Source: Pseudomonas mosselii (GTDB lineage: Bacteria; Pseudomonadota; Gammaproteobacteria; Pseudomonadales; Pseudomonadaceae). Taken from it: 64,000 nt of DNA. Positions 50,080-58,767 of this stretch are shown piece by piece. Within the stretch, counting starts at the first letter, position 1; the number at the start of each line of letters is the position of its first letter. The translations under genes were made by a program, and so were the position numbers. The notes beneath the pieces were generated by a model. It did no database searches. It saw only the letters and a list, made by a program, of their open reading frames with translations, and was not told where the DNA came from. The stretch covers positions 62,001-126,000 of the forward strand of contig NZ_VAUO01000009.1 in assembly GCF_005796105.1 (NCBI RefSeq), written 5' to 3'.

Positions 50080-52586
50080 TGAGCCGCCTGTCGTTGATGC
50101 GCCTGTGGGCGCTGGCGCTGCGCCAGCTACTGCGTGATGCCCGCGCCAGCGAAGTGCGCGTGCTGTTCTTCGCCTTGCTGGTGGCGGTCGCGGCGAGCAC
50201 CGCGATCGGTTACTTCGGTGCCCGCCTCAACGGCGCCATGCAGCTGCGCGCCAGCGAATTCCTCGGCGCCGACTTGGTGCTGCAGGGTAGCGCGCCGGCT
50301 AGCGAACAGCAGCTCGCAAACGGCTTATCACGGGGCCTGCTGCATGCCAAGGTGGTGGAGTTCACTAGCGTGGTCGGCGCCGAAAACGGCATCCAGCTGT
50401 CGAGCATCAAGGCCGTCGATGCCACCTACCCCCTGCGCGGCCAGTTGCGCAGCGCCCCCGCCCCCTTCGGCGCAGAGACAACCGGCGGCGGCCCTGCGCC
50501 TGGCCAGGCATGGGTCGAGCCGCGTCTGCTGGTAGCCCTGGGGCTGGGTATTGGCGACAGTATCGATGTCGGCATGAAGACCCTGCGCATAACCCGCGTG
50601 CTCACCTATGAGCCCGACCGCGCCAACAACTTCTATAGCCTCACCCCACGCGTGCTGATCAACCTGGCCGACCTGGAAGCCACCGGCGTCATCCAGCCCG
50701 GCAGCCGGGTCAGCTACCGCGACCTCTGGCGCGGCGAGCCCGAGGCACTGGCGCAGTACCGCAGGACAATCGAGCCGTCGTTGGCAGCCAACCAGCGCCT
50801 GCTCGACACCCGCGACGGCAACCGCCAGATCGGCGGCGCACTGGGCAAAGCCGAGCGCTACCTGAACATGGCCAGTCTGGTGGCGGTGTTGCTGGCTGGC
50901 GTGGCCGTGGCGCTCTCGGCCAGTCGCTACGCTGCACGGCGCCTGGACGCCAGCGCCCTGCTGCGCTGCCTTGGCTTGTCGCGCCAGCAGACCCTGGGCC
51001 TGTACTGCCTGCAACTGGCCATGCTCGGCGTGGTCGCCGCACTGGGCGGTGCGCTGCTCGGCTGGTTGGCTCAACTGGGCCTGTTCCGCTTGCTCGAAGG
51101 CTTGCTGCCGAGCCAGGTGCCGCCAGGCGGCCTGACCCCGGCGCTGGCCGGCATCGGCACTGGCCTGGTGGCCCTGGCCGGGTTCGCCCTGCCGCCACTG
51201 GCGGCACTTGGCCGGGTACCCCCGCTGCGGGTACTGCGCCGTGACCTGTTGCCGATTCCACCCAGCAGTTGGCTGGTGTATGGCGCCGCCTTGCTCGCCC
51301 TCGGCCTGATCATGTGGCGCCTGAGCCTGGACCTGCTGCTCACCTTCGCCTTGCTCGGCGGCGGCCTGATCGCCGCACTGGTGCTCGGTGGCCTGTTGCT
51401 GCTCGGGCTACGTAGCCTACGCCAGTTGCTGGCTGGCGCCCCCCTGCCCTGGCGCCTGGGCCTTGGGCAATTGCTGCGTCACCCGCTGGCAGCGGCCGGG
51501 CAGGCCCTGGCCTTTGGCCTGATTCTGCTGGCCATGGGCTTGGTCGCGCTGTTGCGCGTCGAACTACTGGACAACTGGCAGGCACAACTGCCCAAGGACG
51601 CGCCCAACCATTTCGCCCTGAACATCCTGGCCGACGATCGCCAGGCGTTCGCCGAACGCCTGGCACAGCTCAACGCCAGCTCGGCACCGCTGTACCCGGT
51701 AATCCCTGGCCGCCTCACGCAGATCAACGACCAGCCGGTGCGTCAGTCCGTGAGCAAGGAGTCCACGGGCGAACGCGCCGTGCAACGCGACCTCAGCTTG
51801 ACCTGGACCGCCGAAATGCCCCAGGGCAATGCCCTGACCGCTGGCAGCTGGTGGCAGCAAGCCCCGAGCCCAGACGCGGTGCCCGGTGTGTCAGTCGAGG
51901 CGCAGTTGGCGCAAAGCCTCAAGCTGCAACTGGGCGACCTGCTGACCTTCGACATCGCCGGCCAGCAGCGCCAGGCGCGGGTCAGCAGCCTGCGCACGGT
52001 GCACTGGGACAGTTTCCAGCCGAACTTCTACATGATTTTCCAGCCCGGCACACTGCAAGGCTTGCCCACCACCTACCTCACCAGCTTCTACCTGGCGCCC
52101 GGCCATGATTCGGAGGTGGTCGCGCTGTCACGGGCCTTCCCGGCAGTGACTATCCTGCAAGTCGATGCCCTGCTCGCGCAACTGCGCAGCATCCTCGCGC
52201 AAGTGACGCTGGCGGTGGAGTACGTGCTGCTGTTCGTGCTGGCAGCCGGGATGGCCGTCCTATTCGCCGGGCTGCAAGCCACGCTGGACGAACGCATCCG
52301 CCAAGGTGCGCTGCTGCGCGCGCTGGGGGCGGCGCGCCCGTTGCTGGTGACGGCACGGCGCATTGAGTTCGGCTTGCTCGGGGCAGTCAGCGGCTTGTTG
52401 GCTGCGCTCGGCTGCGAGCTGATCACATGGGCCTTGTACCGCTATGCCTTCGATCTGCAATGGGCGCCACACCCATGGCTGCTTTTGCTGCCACTGGCAG
52501 GCGCGGTACTGGTAGGTGGGGCCGGCGTCCTAGGCACTCGCCGCGCGCTGAATGCAGCACCGCTGGCGGTGCTGCGCGAGGGATGA
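50076..52586 (+). CDS. ybbP: ABC permease (YbbP/FtsX family)
   Basis: 836 residues. The architecture is a ten-segment FtsX/MacB type: TM1 at about 20-45, a large periplasmic domain (50-265), three segments (270-390), a middle group (400-510), a second periplasmic domain (510-690), and three final segments (700-830) with ALLRALGAARP. It partners YbbA as a mechanotransmission-type ABC system rather than a classical importer. Substrate not known. Confidence 0.92.
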   Translation: MMSRLSLMRLWALALRQLLRDARASEVRVLFFALLVAVAASTAIGYFGARLNGAMQLRASEFLGADLVLQGSAPASEQQLANGLSRGLLHAKVVEFTSVVGAENGIQLSSIKAVDATYPLRGQLRSAPAPFGAETTGGGPAPGQAWVEPRLLVALGLGIGDSIDVGMKTLRITRVLTYEPDRANNFYSLTPRVLINLADLEATGVIQPGSRVSYRDLWRGEPEALAQYRRTIEPSLAANQRLLDTRDGNRQIGGALGKAERYLNMASLVAVLLAGVAVALSASRYAARRLDASALLRCLGLSRQQTLGLYCLQLAMLGVVAALGGALLGWLAQLGLFRLLEGLLPSQVPPGGLTPALAGIGTGLVALAGFALPPLAALGRVPPLRVLRRDLLPIPPSSWLVYGAALLALGLIMWRLSLDLLLTFALLGGGLIAALVLGGLLLLGLRSLRQLLAGAPLPWRLGLGQLLRHPLAAAGQALAFGLILLAMGLVALLRVELLDNWQAQLPKDAPNHFALNILADDRQAFAERLAQLNASSAPLYPVIPGRLTQINDQPVRQSVSKESTGERAVQRDLSLTWTAEMPQGNALTAGSWWQQAPSPDAVPGVSVEAQLAQSLKLQLGDLLTFDIAGQQRQARVSSLRTVHWDSFQPNFYMIFQPGTLQGLPTTYLTSFYLAPGHDSEVVALSRAFPAVTILQVDALLAQLRSILAQVTLAVEYVLLFVLAAGMAVLFAGLQATLDERIRQGALLRALGAARPLLVTARRIEFGLLGAVSGLLAALGCELITWALYRYAFDLQWAPHPWLLLLPLAGAVLVGGAGVLGTRRALNAAPLAVLREG

Positions 52587-52622
52587 GGCTGGAGTGCGTG
52601 CAGCCCCCTCGCAAACCCAGTG

Positions 52623-53096
52623 CTAGGGGGTATAGCGAATGCTGTTGACGTACCAGGTCGCTTCACCGGTAGGCGTATTCACACGCACTTCATCGCCCTC
52701 TTCTTTCTTGAGCAGTGCGCGGGCCATGGGCGAGTCGATGGAGATGTAATCGTTACGCCCATGGATCTCGTCATAGCCAACGATGCGAAAACTCAATTGT
52801 TCGCCGTCGTCGTTCTCGATTTCCACCCAGGCACCAAAGAACACCTTGCCTTCCTGCTGGGGTGAATAGCTGACCACCTTGACGTCTTCCAGGCGCTTGC
52901 GCAGATAACGTACACGCCGGTCGATCTCGCGCAGCAGTTTCTTGTTGTACTGGTAATCGGCATTCTCGCTGCGGTCGCCCAGCGAGGCCGCCCAAGTCAC
53001 TTTCTGGGTGATCTCCGGGCGATAGACCCGCCACAGATGGTCGAGCTCCTTTTTCAGAGCCTCGTGTCCTTGCGTGGTGATGATGTTGGTGCTCAA
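52623..53096 (-). CDS. greB: transcription elongation factor GreB
   Basis: 157 residues from a TTG at 53096 with AGGAG seven bases before it, giving MSTNIITTQGHEALKKEL, the usual GreB opening; an ATG eight codons upstream has no ribosome site. N-terminal coiled-coil (1-80) with the acidic tip SLGDRSENADYQYNKK, then the FKBP-like C-domain (IVGYDEIHGRNDYIS, NTPTGEATWYV). It stimulates cleavage of backtracked transcripts in RNA polymerase. Confidence 0.95.
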   Translation of the reverse strand: MSTNIITTQGHEALKKELDHLWRVYRPEITQKVTWAASLGDRSENADYQYNKKLLREIDRRVRYLRKRLEDVKVVSYSPQQEGKVFFGAWVEIENDDGEQLSFRIVGYDEIHGRNDYISIDSPMARALLKKEEGDEVRVNTPTGEATWYVNSIRYTP

Positions 53097-53172
53097 CGGC
53101 GTTCTCCTCAGTGCATCCACAGCAGGCGCCAGGCGCCTGCCGAGTGACCGAGCTTAGCGAAAAAACAGCCGT

Positions 53173-53481
53173 TCAACGACGGGTGATCAAACCTTGGCGC
53201 GCAATGCGGGTGAGTTGACCGATCACCTCGGCAGCATCTTGTGCAGCCGGTGCCTGGATCACCGCCAGGTCGAAACGGTCGTTGCCGTACTGCTGCAACT
53301 GCGCGCAGGTCTCGTAGAACTGAATGAGGAAGGCACGTGCCTGACCCTTGCGACGGGAGAAACCGTCAAGGTTGCGCAGCAAAGTCGGTTGGTGCTGGCC
53401 ACCGAGCAGAATGCGCGGTGTACGGGAGGCCTGGTCTTTAGGCAGGGGGGTTAGGCAAACACTGGTACGTGGACAACTCAT
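53173..53481 (-). CDS. small conserved-looking unknown protein
   Basis: 102 residues from ATG 53481 (MSCPRTSVCLTPLPKDQ). Basic N-terminal half with LLGGQHQPTLLRNLDGFSRR and a helical second half (FDLAVIQAPAAQDAAEVIG). No family recognised, no signal peptide or membrane segment. It lies 76 bases upstream of greB on the same strand and may share its transcript. Composition looks coding. Confidence 0.55.
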   Translation of the reverse strand: MSCPRTSVCLTPLPKDQASRTPRILLGGQHQPTLLRNLDGFSRRKGQARAFLIQFYETCAQLQQYGNDRFDLAVIQAPAAQDAAEVIGQLTRIARQGLITRR

Positions 53482-53634
53482 GGAGTCTCTCTCGCCTCGC
53501 TGATCCCGCTGGGCAGCGGTGGGAGGCGTCACCGAACCAGCGCTTTAGCGGTATTTCGGAAGACCCGGTGGGGCCAAACCTGCGCCCCGCAAGTAGCTGT
53601 TTAAATCGGCGCAATCGGTATGCTAGAGCCTGGA

Positions 53635-53694
53635 GCCATAAGTTACAAGCCACAAGCTGCAAGTTGATCACATGACCGACTTGCAGCTTATGGC
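53635..53694. repeat. heptad-family repeats with inverted copy near doxX
   Basis: GCCATAAGTTACAAGCCACA then AGCTGCAAGT (53635-53664) contains units of the AAGCTGC family; ACTTGCAGCTTATGGC (53679-53694) is an inverted copy of its two ends. The fold lies at the 3' end of the DoxX gene and could terminate it, though no long T-tract follows. Confidence 0.6.
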
Positions 53695-53707
53695 TTGCCG
53701 CGATGAC

Positions 53708-54142
53708 TCAGCGAGCGATCAGGCGATCCAGCGACAGGCGACCAGCGCCCTCGATCAGCACCGCGACGCTACCAGCCAGCAATGCCAGGGCGAACTCGTA
53801 GCCGTTGTTGGACATGAACAGACCATTTCCAATATGCACCGAGAAAATCGCCACGATCAGCGTGACGCTCAACGCCAGGGCTGCCGGGCGGGCCAACAGG
53901 CCAATCACCAGGGCCAGGCCGCCAAAGAACTCGGCGCTGCCGGAGAGCAGAGCCATCAAGTAGCCGGGCGCCAGGCCGATGCTTTCCATCCACTGGCCAG
54001 TGCCCTCCAGACCATAGCCACCAAACAGACCGAAGAGTTTCTGTGCCCCGTGGGCCATGAAGATGATCCCGACCAAGATGCGCACGACACTGAGACCGTA
54101 GCCGGCGCGGGTGTTCAGCAGAGATTTGATGGCGTTGCTCAT
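53708..54142 (-). CDS. DoxX-family membrane protein
   Basis: 144 residues with four membrane segments (about 16-36, 60-82, 85-105, 115-135). The segments GIIFMAHGAQKLFGLFGGYG and SAEFFGGLALVIGL are family marks. DoxX proteins are inner-membrane and linked to redox stress or thiosulfate oxidation in some species; no specific role can be read here. The AT-rich upstream stretch (54185-54260, with ATCGA and TCGAT) may hold its promoter and operator. Confidence 0.88.
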   Translation of the reverse strand: MSNAIKSLLNTRAGYGLSVVRILVGIIFMAHGAQKLFGLFGGYGLEGTGQWMESIGLAPGYLMALLSGSAEFFGGLALVIGLLARPAALALSVTLIVAIFSVHIGNGLFMSNNGYEFALALLAGSVAVLIEGAGRLSLDRLIAR

Positions 54143-54257
54143 GATGTTGCTTCCTTGTTCAAACGGGGAGGTAAGTGTTGATGAGCGCCATCTTAATCAA
54201 TTCATCGAATAAGAAAATCGCAAAAAACCCGTTTAAACAATCGATAAAATAGATTTG

Positions 54258-55658
54258 TTATCGCTTACTACCCCGCTCCAGCGCAGCGCGTTCACGATTG
54301 AACGCCAGGTAATACTTGTTCACGCTGTTGACGAAGTTCACTGGCCCCATGCCCACCTGTTCCATGGCGATACGTTCGGTCTGGAAAAACCACTGGTTGC
54401 CATTGAGCCCGCGCCGACGGGCTTCGGTGCGCATGGCCTGCACCCGCTCAGGCCCCAGGTTGTAGGCCGCGAGGATGAATGCCATGCGCTCGCGCTCGTT
54501 GATCGTGGGGCTGGCGAAGAACTTGCGACGGATCAGCGCCAGGTAGCGGGCACTGGCCTGGACATTGCCATCGAGCGTGCTTGTGTTGCTCACCCCCACC
54601 CGCTGCGCGGCCGATGGGGTGATCTGCATCAGCCCGTGGGCGCCGCCGGTGCCGCGCGCCTTGGTGTCGAGACTGGACTCCTTGAACGCCAGGGCAGCCA
54701 GGTTCAACCAGTCGATCTGCTGATCGGCGCCGTGCTTTTGCAACACAGGGCGCAGCGCCGCCAGACGCTGGCGGTCCTGGCGCGCCAAAGGGTTGTGCAC
54801 CCGGTACTGACGACGGTAAATGCGCTCGAAAGCCGCATCCTGGTTGTCCGGTGCGCGGTAACCGGCCAGAAAACGGTCCACCGCAGCGCGGAACATCGGC
54901 GCATCCTGACGCACGTACCAGCGCATGGCGCCGGGCTGGGCGAGGCGTAGCTTGCTGTCCAGGCGCAGGCGCGGCATCACCCGCGCCCAACGCTGGGCAA
55001 TCGGCCGCTCGACCACGGTGAGCGGGTAGATCCCGGCCTGAACCATCTCCAACACATCCTCCACCGCCAGCGTCGGGTCGACCCACTCGACCTTGATCGG
55101 CGCCCGCTTGCGCAGGGCCAGTTGCTGATTGATAGACTCGATCGCCGCCCCCGCGGCACTGGCGCTGGTCAAGGCAACCGTACGCCCCGACAACTGCTCC
55201 ACCCGGCTATAGGCGCGCTCGCCCTTACGCCCGACCAACAGCAACGGCACCTGGTCGACCACCGGCGCGCTGGCCGCGACCCCGTGCACCAACGCCGGGT
55301 CAAGCAACTCGCCGGGGGCAGCCAGATCGCCCTCGCCACGCTGCAATGCACCAAGCAGTTGCTCCTTGGCGCGAGGAATGATCTTCAAGGTCAATTCCTG
55401 GCCATCGCCGACCCGGGCATTGAGCGAGTGCTCCAAGGCTCGCAGCCGATAGTACTCGACACCCACCGGCTCGCCTTTGACCTCGCCGGAACTGTTGCGG
55501 CTCTGATTGACCAGTACCCGCAGTACCCGGCTCGAACGTATCTGCTCAAGATCGCGCACCTGGCTCGCAGGCAGGTGCTGCTGCGGACCTGGCTCGGCGG
55601 CTTGCGCTTGCACGATGGCCAGTAGCCCCAACAGCAGCAATGGAAATAGTCGCAGCAT
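54258..55658 (-). CDS. MltF-like lytic transglycosylase (SBP_bac_3 plus SLT)
   Basis: 466 residues from ATG 55658, which opens a signal peptide (MLRLFPLLLLGLLAIVQAQA). Residues 40-265 resemble a family 3 solute-binding domain (VLRVLVNQSRNSSGE, TVALTSASAAGAAIESI), and 300-430 an SLT transglycosylase domain with catalytic E327 in FKESSLDTKARGTGGAHGLM. No lipobox, so it is soluble or attached through the signal anchor. It looks like the second MltF of pseudomonads (MltF2 type). Divergent from tatD. Confidence 0.88.
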   Translation of the reverse strand: MLRLFPLLLLGLLAIVQAQAAEPGPQQHLPASQVRDLEQIRSSRVLRVLVNQSRNSSGEVKGEPVGVEYYRLRALEHSLNARVGDGQELTLKIIPRAKEQLLGALQRGEGDLAAPGELLDPALVHGVAASAPVVDQVPLLLVGRKGERAYSRVEQLSGRTVALTSASAAGAAIESINQQLALRKRAPIKVEWVDPTLAVEDVLEMVQAGIYPLTVVERPIAQRWARVMPRLRLDSKLRLAQPGAMRWYVRQDAPMFRAAVDRFLAGYRAPDNQDAAFERIYRRQYRVHNPLARQDRQRLAALRPVLQKHGADQQIDWLNLAALAFKESSLDTKARGTGGAHGLMQITPSAAQRVGVSNTSTLDGNVQASARYLALIRRKFFASPTINERERMAFILAAYNLGPERVQAMRTEARRRGLNGNQWFFQTERIAMEQVGMGPVNFVNSVNKYYLAFNRERAALERGSKR

Positions 55659-55817
55659 GGAAACAGAGGTCCGAGGGGCGGTAGGCGCGCACTCCATACA
55701 GAAGTTCGCTAGGTGATGAAGACGCTTAAAGACCACGGCAAACGTTTGAGGTTCTTGGCTTTTTGGCGTTTTCCCGGTTTTTGCTATGCTGGCCGCCCTG
55801 CGGCACGAGGTAGCACC

Positions 55818-56624
55818 ATGCAACTGATCGATATCGGCGTCAACCTGACCAACAGCAGTTTCCACGAGCAACAGGCGGCCGTGGTCGAGCGCGCGGTACA
55901 CGCGGGCGTCGTGCAGATGGTCCTGACCGGTACCAGCCTGGAGGTCAGCCACCAGGCGCTGGCCCTGTGCGAACAGCTGGATGCTTCGGGCCAACGCCTG
56001 TTCAGCAGCGCCGGGGTACATCCCCATGACGCCAGCCATTGGAGCACCGACAGCGTACGTCAGTTACGCCAGTTGCTGATCCAACCGCGGGTCAAGGCTG
56101 TGGGTGAGTGCGGCTTGGACTTCAACCGCGACTTCTCCCCTCGCCCAGCCCAGGAAAAAGCCCTGGAGGCGCAATTGGCCTTGGCCGCCGAACTACGCCT
56201 GCCGGTGTTCCTGCACGAACGCGAAGCCAGTGACCGGCTGCTGGCAATCCTCAAGGCGTACCGCGACCAACTGCCCGCCGCCGTGGTGCATTGTTTTACC
56301 GGCGAACGCAAGGCGCTGTTCGCCTACCTGGACCTTGACCTGCACATCGGCATCACCGGTTGGATCTGCGATGAGCGCCGTGGCACACACCTGCACCCGC
56401 TGGTCAGCAGCATCCCCAGCGGCCGGCTCATGCTCGAAAGCGATGCGCCTTACCTGCTGCCACGCAGCCTGCGCCCGAAACCGAAAAACGGCCGCAACGA
56501 GCCAGCATTCCTGGTCGAGGTGCTGCATGAAGTGGCCCGTCACCGTGGCGAAACGCCCGAGCAGCTCGCCGCTCACACCAGCGCCTGCGCCCGAGCGTTC
56601 TTCGACCTACCCGCGATTTCTTGA
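55818..56624 (+). CDS. tatD: TatD-family nuclease
   Basis: 268 residues from ATG 55818 with GAGG before it. It follows E. coli TatD closely: MQLIDIGVNLTNS, SSAGVHPHDASHW, VGECGLDFNRDFS, VHCFTGERKA, GITGWICDERRG, LESDAPYLLPRSLRPKP. The His and Asp metal ligands of the TIM-barrel hydrolase are present. TatD is a Mg-dependent 3'-5' DNase/RNase. Its stop codon lies inside the ANR box of the next gene. Confidence 0.93.
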   Translation: MQLIDIGVNLTNSSFHEQQAAVVERAVHAGVVQMVLTGTSLEVSHQALALCEQLDASGQRLFSSAGVHPHDASHWSTDSVRQLRQLLIQPRVKAVGECGLDFNRDFSPRPAQEKALEAQLALAAELRLPVFLHEREASDRLLAILKAYRDQLPAAVVHCFTGERKALFAYLDLDLHIGITGWICDERRGTHLHPLVSSIPSGRLMLESDAPYLLPRSLRPKPKNGRNEPAFLVEVLHEVARHRGETPEQLAAHTSACARAFFDLPAIS

Positions 56625-56634
56625 TACACATCAA
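56621..56634 (+). promoter_or_regulatory. perfect ANR/FNR box of the chemoreceptor gene
   Basis: TTGATACACATCAA matches TTGAT-N4-ATCAA exactly. Its centre (56627.5) is 41.5 bases before 56669, the start expected from CACAAT at 56657-56662, which is the class II FNR activator geometry. Confidence 0.8.
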
Positions 56635-56656
56635 GGCACCCCCTGACATAGGCGGA

Positions 56657-56662
56657 CACAAT
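56657..56662 (+). promoter_or_regulatory. predicted -10 box of the ANR-dependent promoter
   Basis: CACAAT matches TATAAT at four of six positions and lies 22 bases after the ANR box, with no -35 needed in a class II promoter. The leader to the ATG would be about 42 bases. Confidence 0.55.
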
Positions 56663-56710
56663 GATGGCACCTTGCCAACAATCCGTCCGCCAACTCAGAG
56701 AAGACCTACC

Positions 56711-58189
56711 ATGGGTGCCTGGCTTAGCAATGTTTCCCTGAAGTACAAGTTCTGGGCCGTCAATGCGGTGGCGTTCGTCACCACCCTGCTGCTGGTGCTG
56801 TATGCCGTGCACCTGGAGCAACAAGCGCGCGCCAACAGTGCCCAAACCATGGCCCAGGCCCAAGCGCAGTTGCTGAGCACCTGGCCGGCCGGGCAACCCT
56901 TGCCCGCCCAAGCCAACCTGGTTACCTGGCGCACAGGGCAAACGCCGCAGTTCGCAGGCGCCCCCCTCGAAGCCCTGCGCAATGCCCAGGGCTGGGTGGA
57001 TTTACCCGCCGCCTCGATCCTCGGCGATAACCCGGCCGTCGGTGCCCAGGTGTTCGGCCAAGGCGAGCAGCGCCTGGCGGTGATCGCCCAGGCGCCAAGC
57101 CTGAGCCAGGTATTTTTCGATCGCTTCAGCAACTACGCGCTGTGCGTGCTGATCCTCATGCTGGCGATGCTGGGTGCCTCGCAGCTACTGATCCGCTTCC
57201 TGCTCAGCCAACTCAATACCCTCAAGGACGTGATGCTGCACGTCGAGCGCACCGGTGATCTGTCGGCACGGGTTCCGCTGGCCTGTGGTGACGAGGTCGG
57301 CCAGATGGCCGGTGCCTTCAATGCCATGCAGGCGACCTACCATCGGGTGGTCAACACCGTGGCGCGCACCGCCGCGCAGCTCGACTCGGGTGCCGCACGC
57401 CTGGCCGGGAGCATGGATGAGGTACGCCACGGCATGATCGGCCAGCAAAGCGAGACCGACCAGGCCGCCACTGCGATCAACGAAATGACCGCCACTGTGC
57501 ACCACATCGCCCAGCACGCTGGCGCCACCCGCGACCTCTCACAAACCGCCGACACGCTGGCCGGCAGTGGCCAGGCAGTGGTCAGTCGCGTGCAGGATTC
57601 GATTGCCAGCCTGTCCAGCGGCGTACAACAGACCGCTGAAATGATCCGGCAATTGGCCGACGACAGCCAGAAGATCAACGGTGTCGTCGGGGTGATCCAC
57701 AGCATCGCCGAACAAACCAACCTGCTCGCCCTCAACGCCGCTATCGAAGCCGCCCGCGCCGGCGACCTGGGCCGTGGTTTCGCCGTGGTCGCCGACGAGG
57801 TACGAAACCTGGCCAAACGCGTGCAAACCTCGACCGACGAGATCACCACGATGGTTTCCGACCTACAGTCTGGCACCCGCGATGCCGTGGACTTCATGCA
57901 GGAAAGCTCGTTCAAGGCCGATGATTGCGTGCGCCAGGCCCAGGAGGCCGGCGAGGCACTGGCCGAGATCACCAGCGCGGTGGCGCAGATGCGCGAAAGC
58001 AACACGCAGATCGCCGTGGCCGCCGAACAGCAGAGCCAGGTGGCCGAAGAGATGAACCGCGCAGTGGTAAGCATTCGCGATGTCACCGAGCAAACCGTAC
58101 AGCAGACGGTGGGCTCGGCCACCACCAGCAGCGAGCTGGCGACCCTGGCCGGCGAGCTGAACAAGGTGATTGGCCAACTCAAGCTCTAG
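56711..58189 (+). CDS. methyl-accepting chemotaxis protein
   Basis: 492 residues from ATG 56711. Membrane segment 13-35, a short periplasmic domain (36-135), membrane segment 140-165 (LCVLILMLAMLGASQLLIRF), HAMP (165-220), then the signalling coiled coil with the invariant tip IAEQTNLLALNAAIEAARAG and VVADEVRNLAKR. The periplasmic part is too short for a dCache and resembles none I know. The ANR box implies expression when oxygen is low, so an energy, nitrate or oxygen cue is plausible but inferred. Confidence 0.93.
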   Translation: MGAWLSNVSLKYKFWAVNAVAFVTTLLLVLYAVHLEQQARANSAQTMAQAQAQLLSTWPAGQPLPAQANLVTWRTGQTPQFAGAPLEALRNAQGWVDLPAASILGDNPAVGAQVFGQGEQRLAVIAQAPSLSQVFFDRFSNYALCVLILMLAMLGASQLLIRFLLSQLNTLKDVMLHVERTGDLSARVPLACGDEVGQMAGAFNAMQATYHRVVNTVARTAAQLDSGAARLAGSMDEVRHGMIGQQSETDQAATAINEMTATVHHIAQHAGATRDLSQTADTLAGSGQAVVSRVQDSIASLSSGVQQTAEMIRQLADDSQKINGVVGVIHSIAEQTNLLALNAAIEAARAGDLGRGFAVVADEVRNLAKRVQTSTDEITTMVSDLQSGTRDAVDFMQESSFKADDCVRQAQEAGEALAEITSAVAQMRESNTQIAVAAEQQSQVAEEMNRAVVSIRDVTEQTVQQTVGSATTSSELATLAGELNKVIGQLKL

Positions 58190-58214
58190 CGCCCTGCCCT
58201 GCAAACACGCTGTT

Positions 58215-58251
58215 CACGTTTGACGGCGCGCCGTGGCGGCCGCCAAACGTG
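58215..58251. repeat. inverted repeat after the chemoreceptor gene
   Basis: CACGTTTG (58215-58222) and CAAACGTG (58244-58251) flank a GC-rich middle containing GGCGCGCC and GGCGGCCGCC. It may be the 3' end hairpin of the chemoreceptor mRNA; no T-tract follows. Confidence 0.5.
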
Positions 58252-58368
58252 CACACGGTTGCGCCACTGAGCACCCCGAACACCACGCTATGACCATCAT
58301 AGCCAACCTCGATTGGCCCGCTCTGGGTGGCAGCACTAAGCTTGGACCATGTCTGAGAGGAACTGTCC

Positions 58369-58737
58369 ATGAGCAAACGACTGCCCAACCTCCCCGCCTG
58401 GCAATGGCGCGGCTATCACCATAATCACCGCCACCCGGCCAACCTGGTTCTGCACCTGATTGCCGTCCCACTGTTCATCATCGGCGCGTTGCTGGTGCTG
58501 TCGGGGCTGTTCGACCTAGATCTCGTGCAAATCGCGGTCGGCCTGATTGCCCTGGTTGCAGGGCTAGGCCTACAGCGCCAGGGTCATCGCCTGGAAGCCG
58601 AGCAACCCGAGCCCTTCGCCAACCGTCAGGATGCGATACAACGGCTACTGACCGAGCAATTCATCACGTTCCCCCGCTTCGTGCTCAGCGGCGCGTGGTG
58701 GAAAGCGTGGCGGGAACGGCATCAGCATCGACCTTGA
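58369..58737 (+). CDS. Mpo1/DUF962-like small membrane protein
   Basis: 122 residues behind AGAGGAAC. Two membrane segments (26-48 and 52-70). The motif YHHNHRHPANLVLHLIAVPL carries histidines spaced as in Mpo1/DUF962 proteins, some of which oxidise 2-hydroxy fatty acids using iron. The full His set of Mpo1 is not clearly complete, so activity is uncertain. It stands alone downstream of the chemoreceptor. Confidence 0.65.
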   Translation: MSKRLPNLPAWQWRGYHHNHRHPANLVLHLIAVPLFIIGALLVLSGLFDLDLVQIAVGLIALVAGLGLQRQGHRLEAEQPEPFANRQDAIQRLLTEQFITFPRFVLSGAWWKAWRERHQHRP

Positions 58738-58767
58738 GGGTGAACGCAGGCTCTGAGCGGCTTTTCA

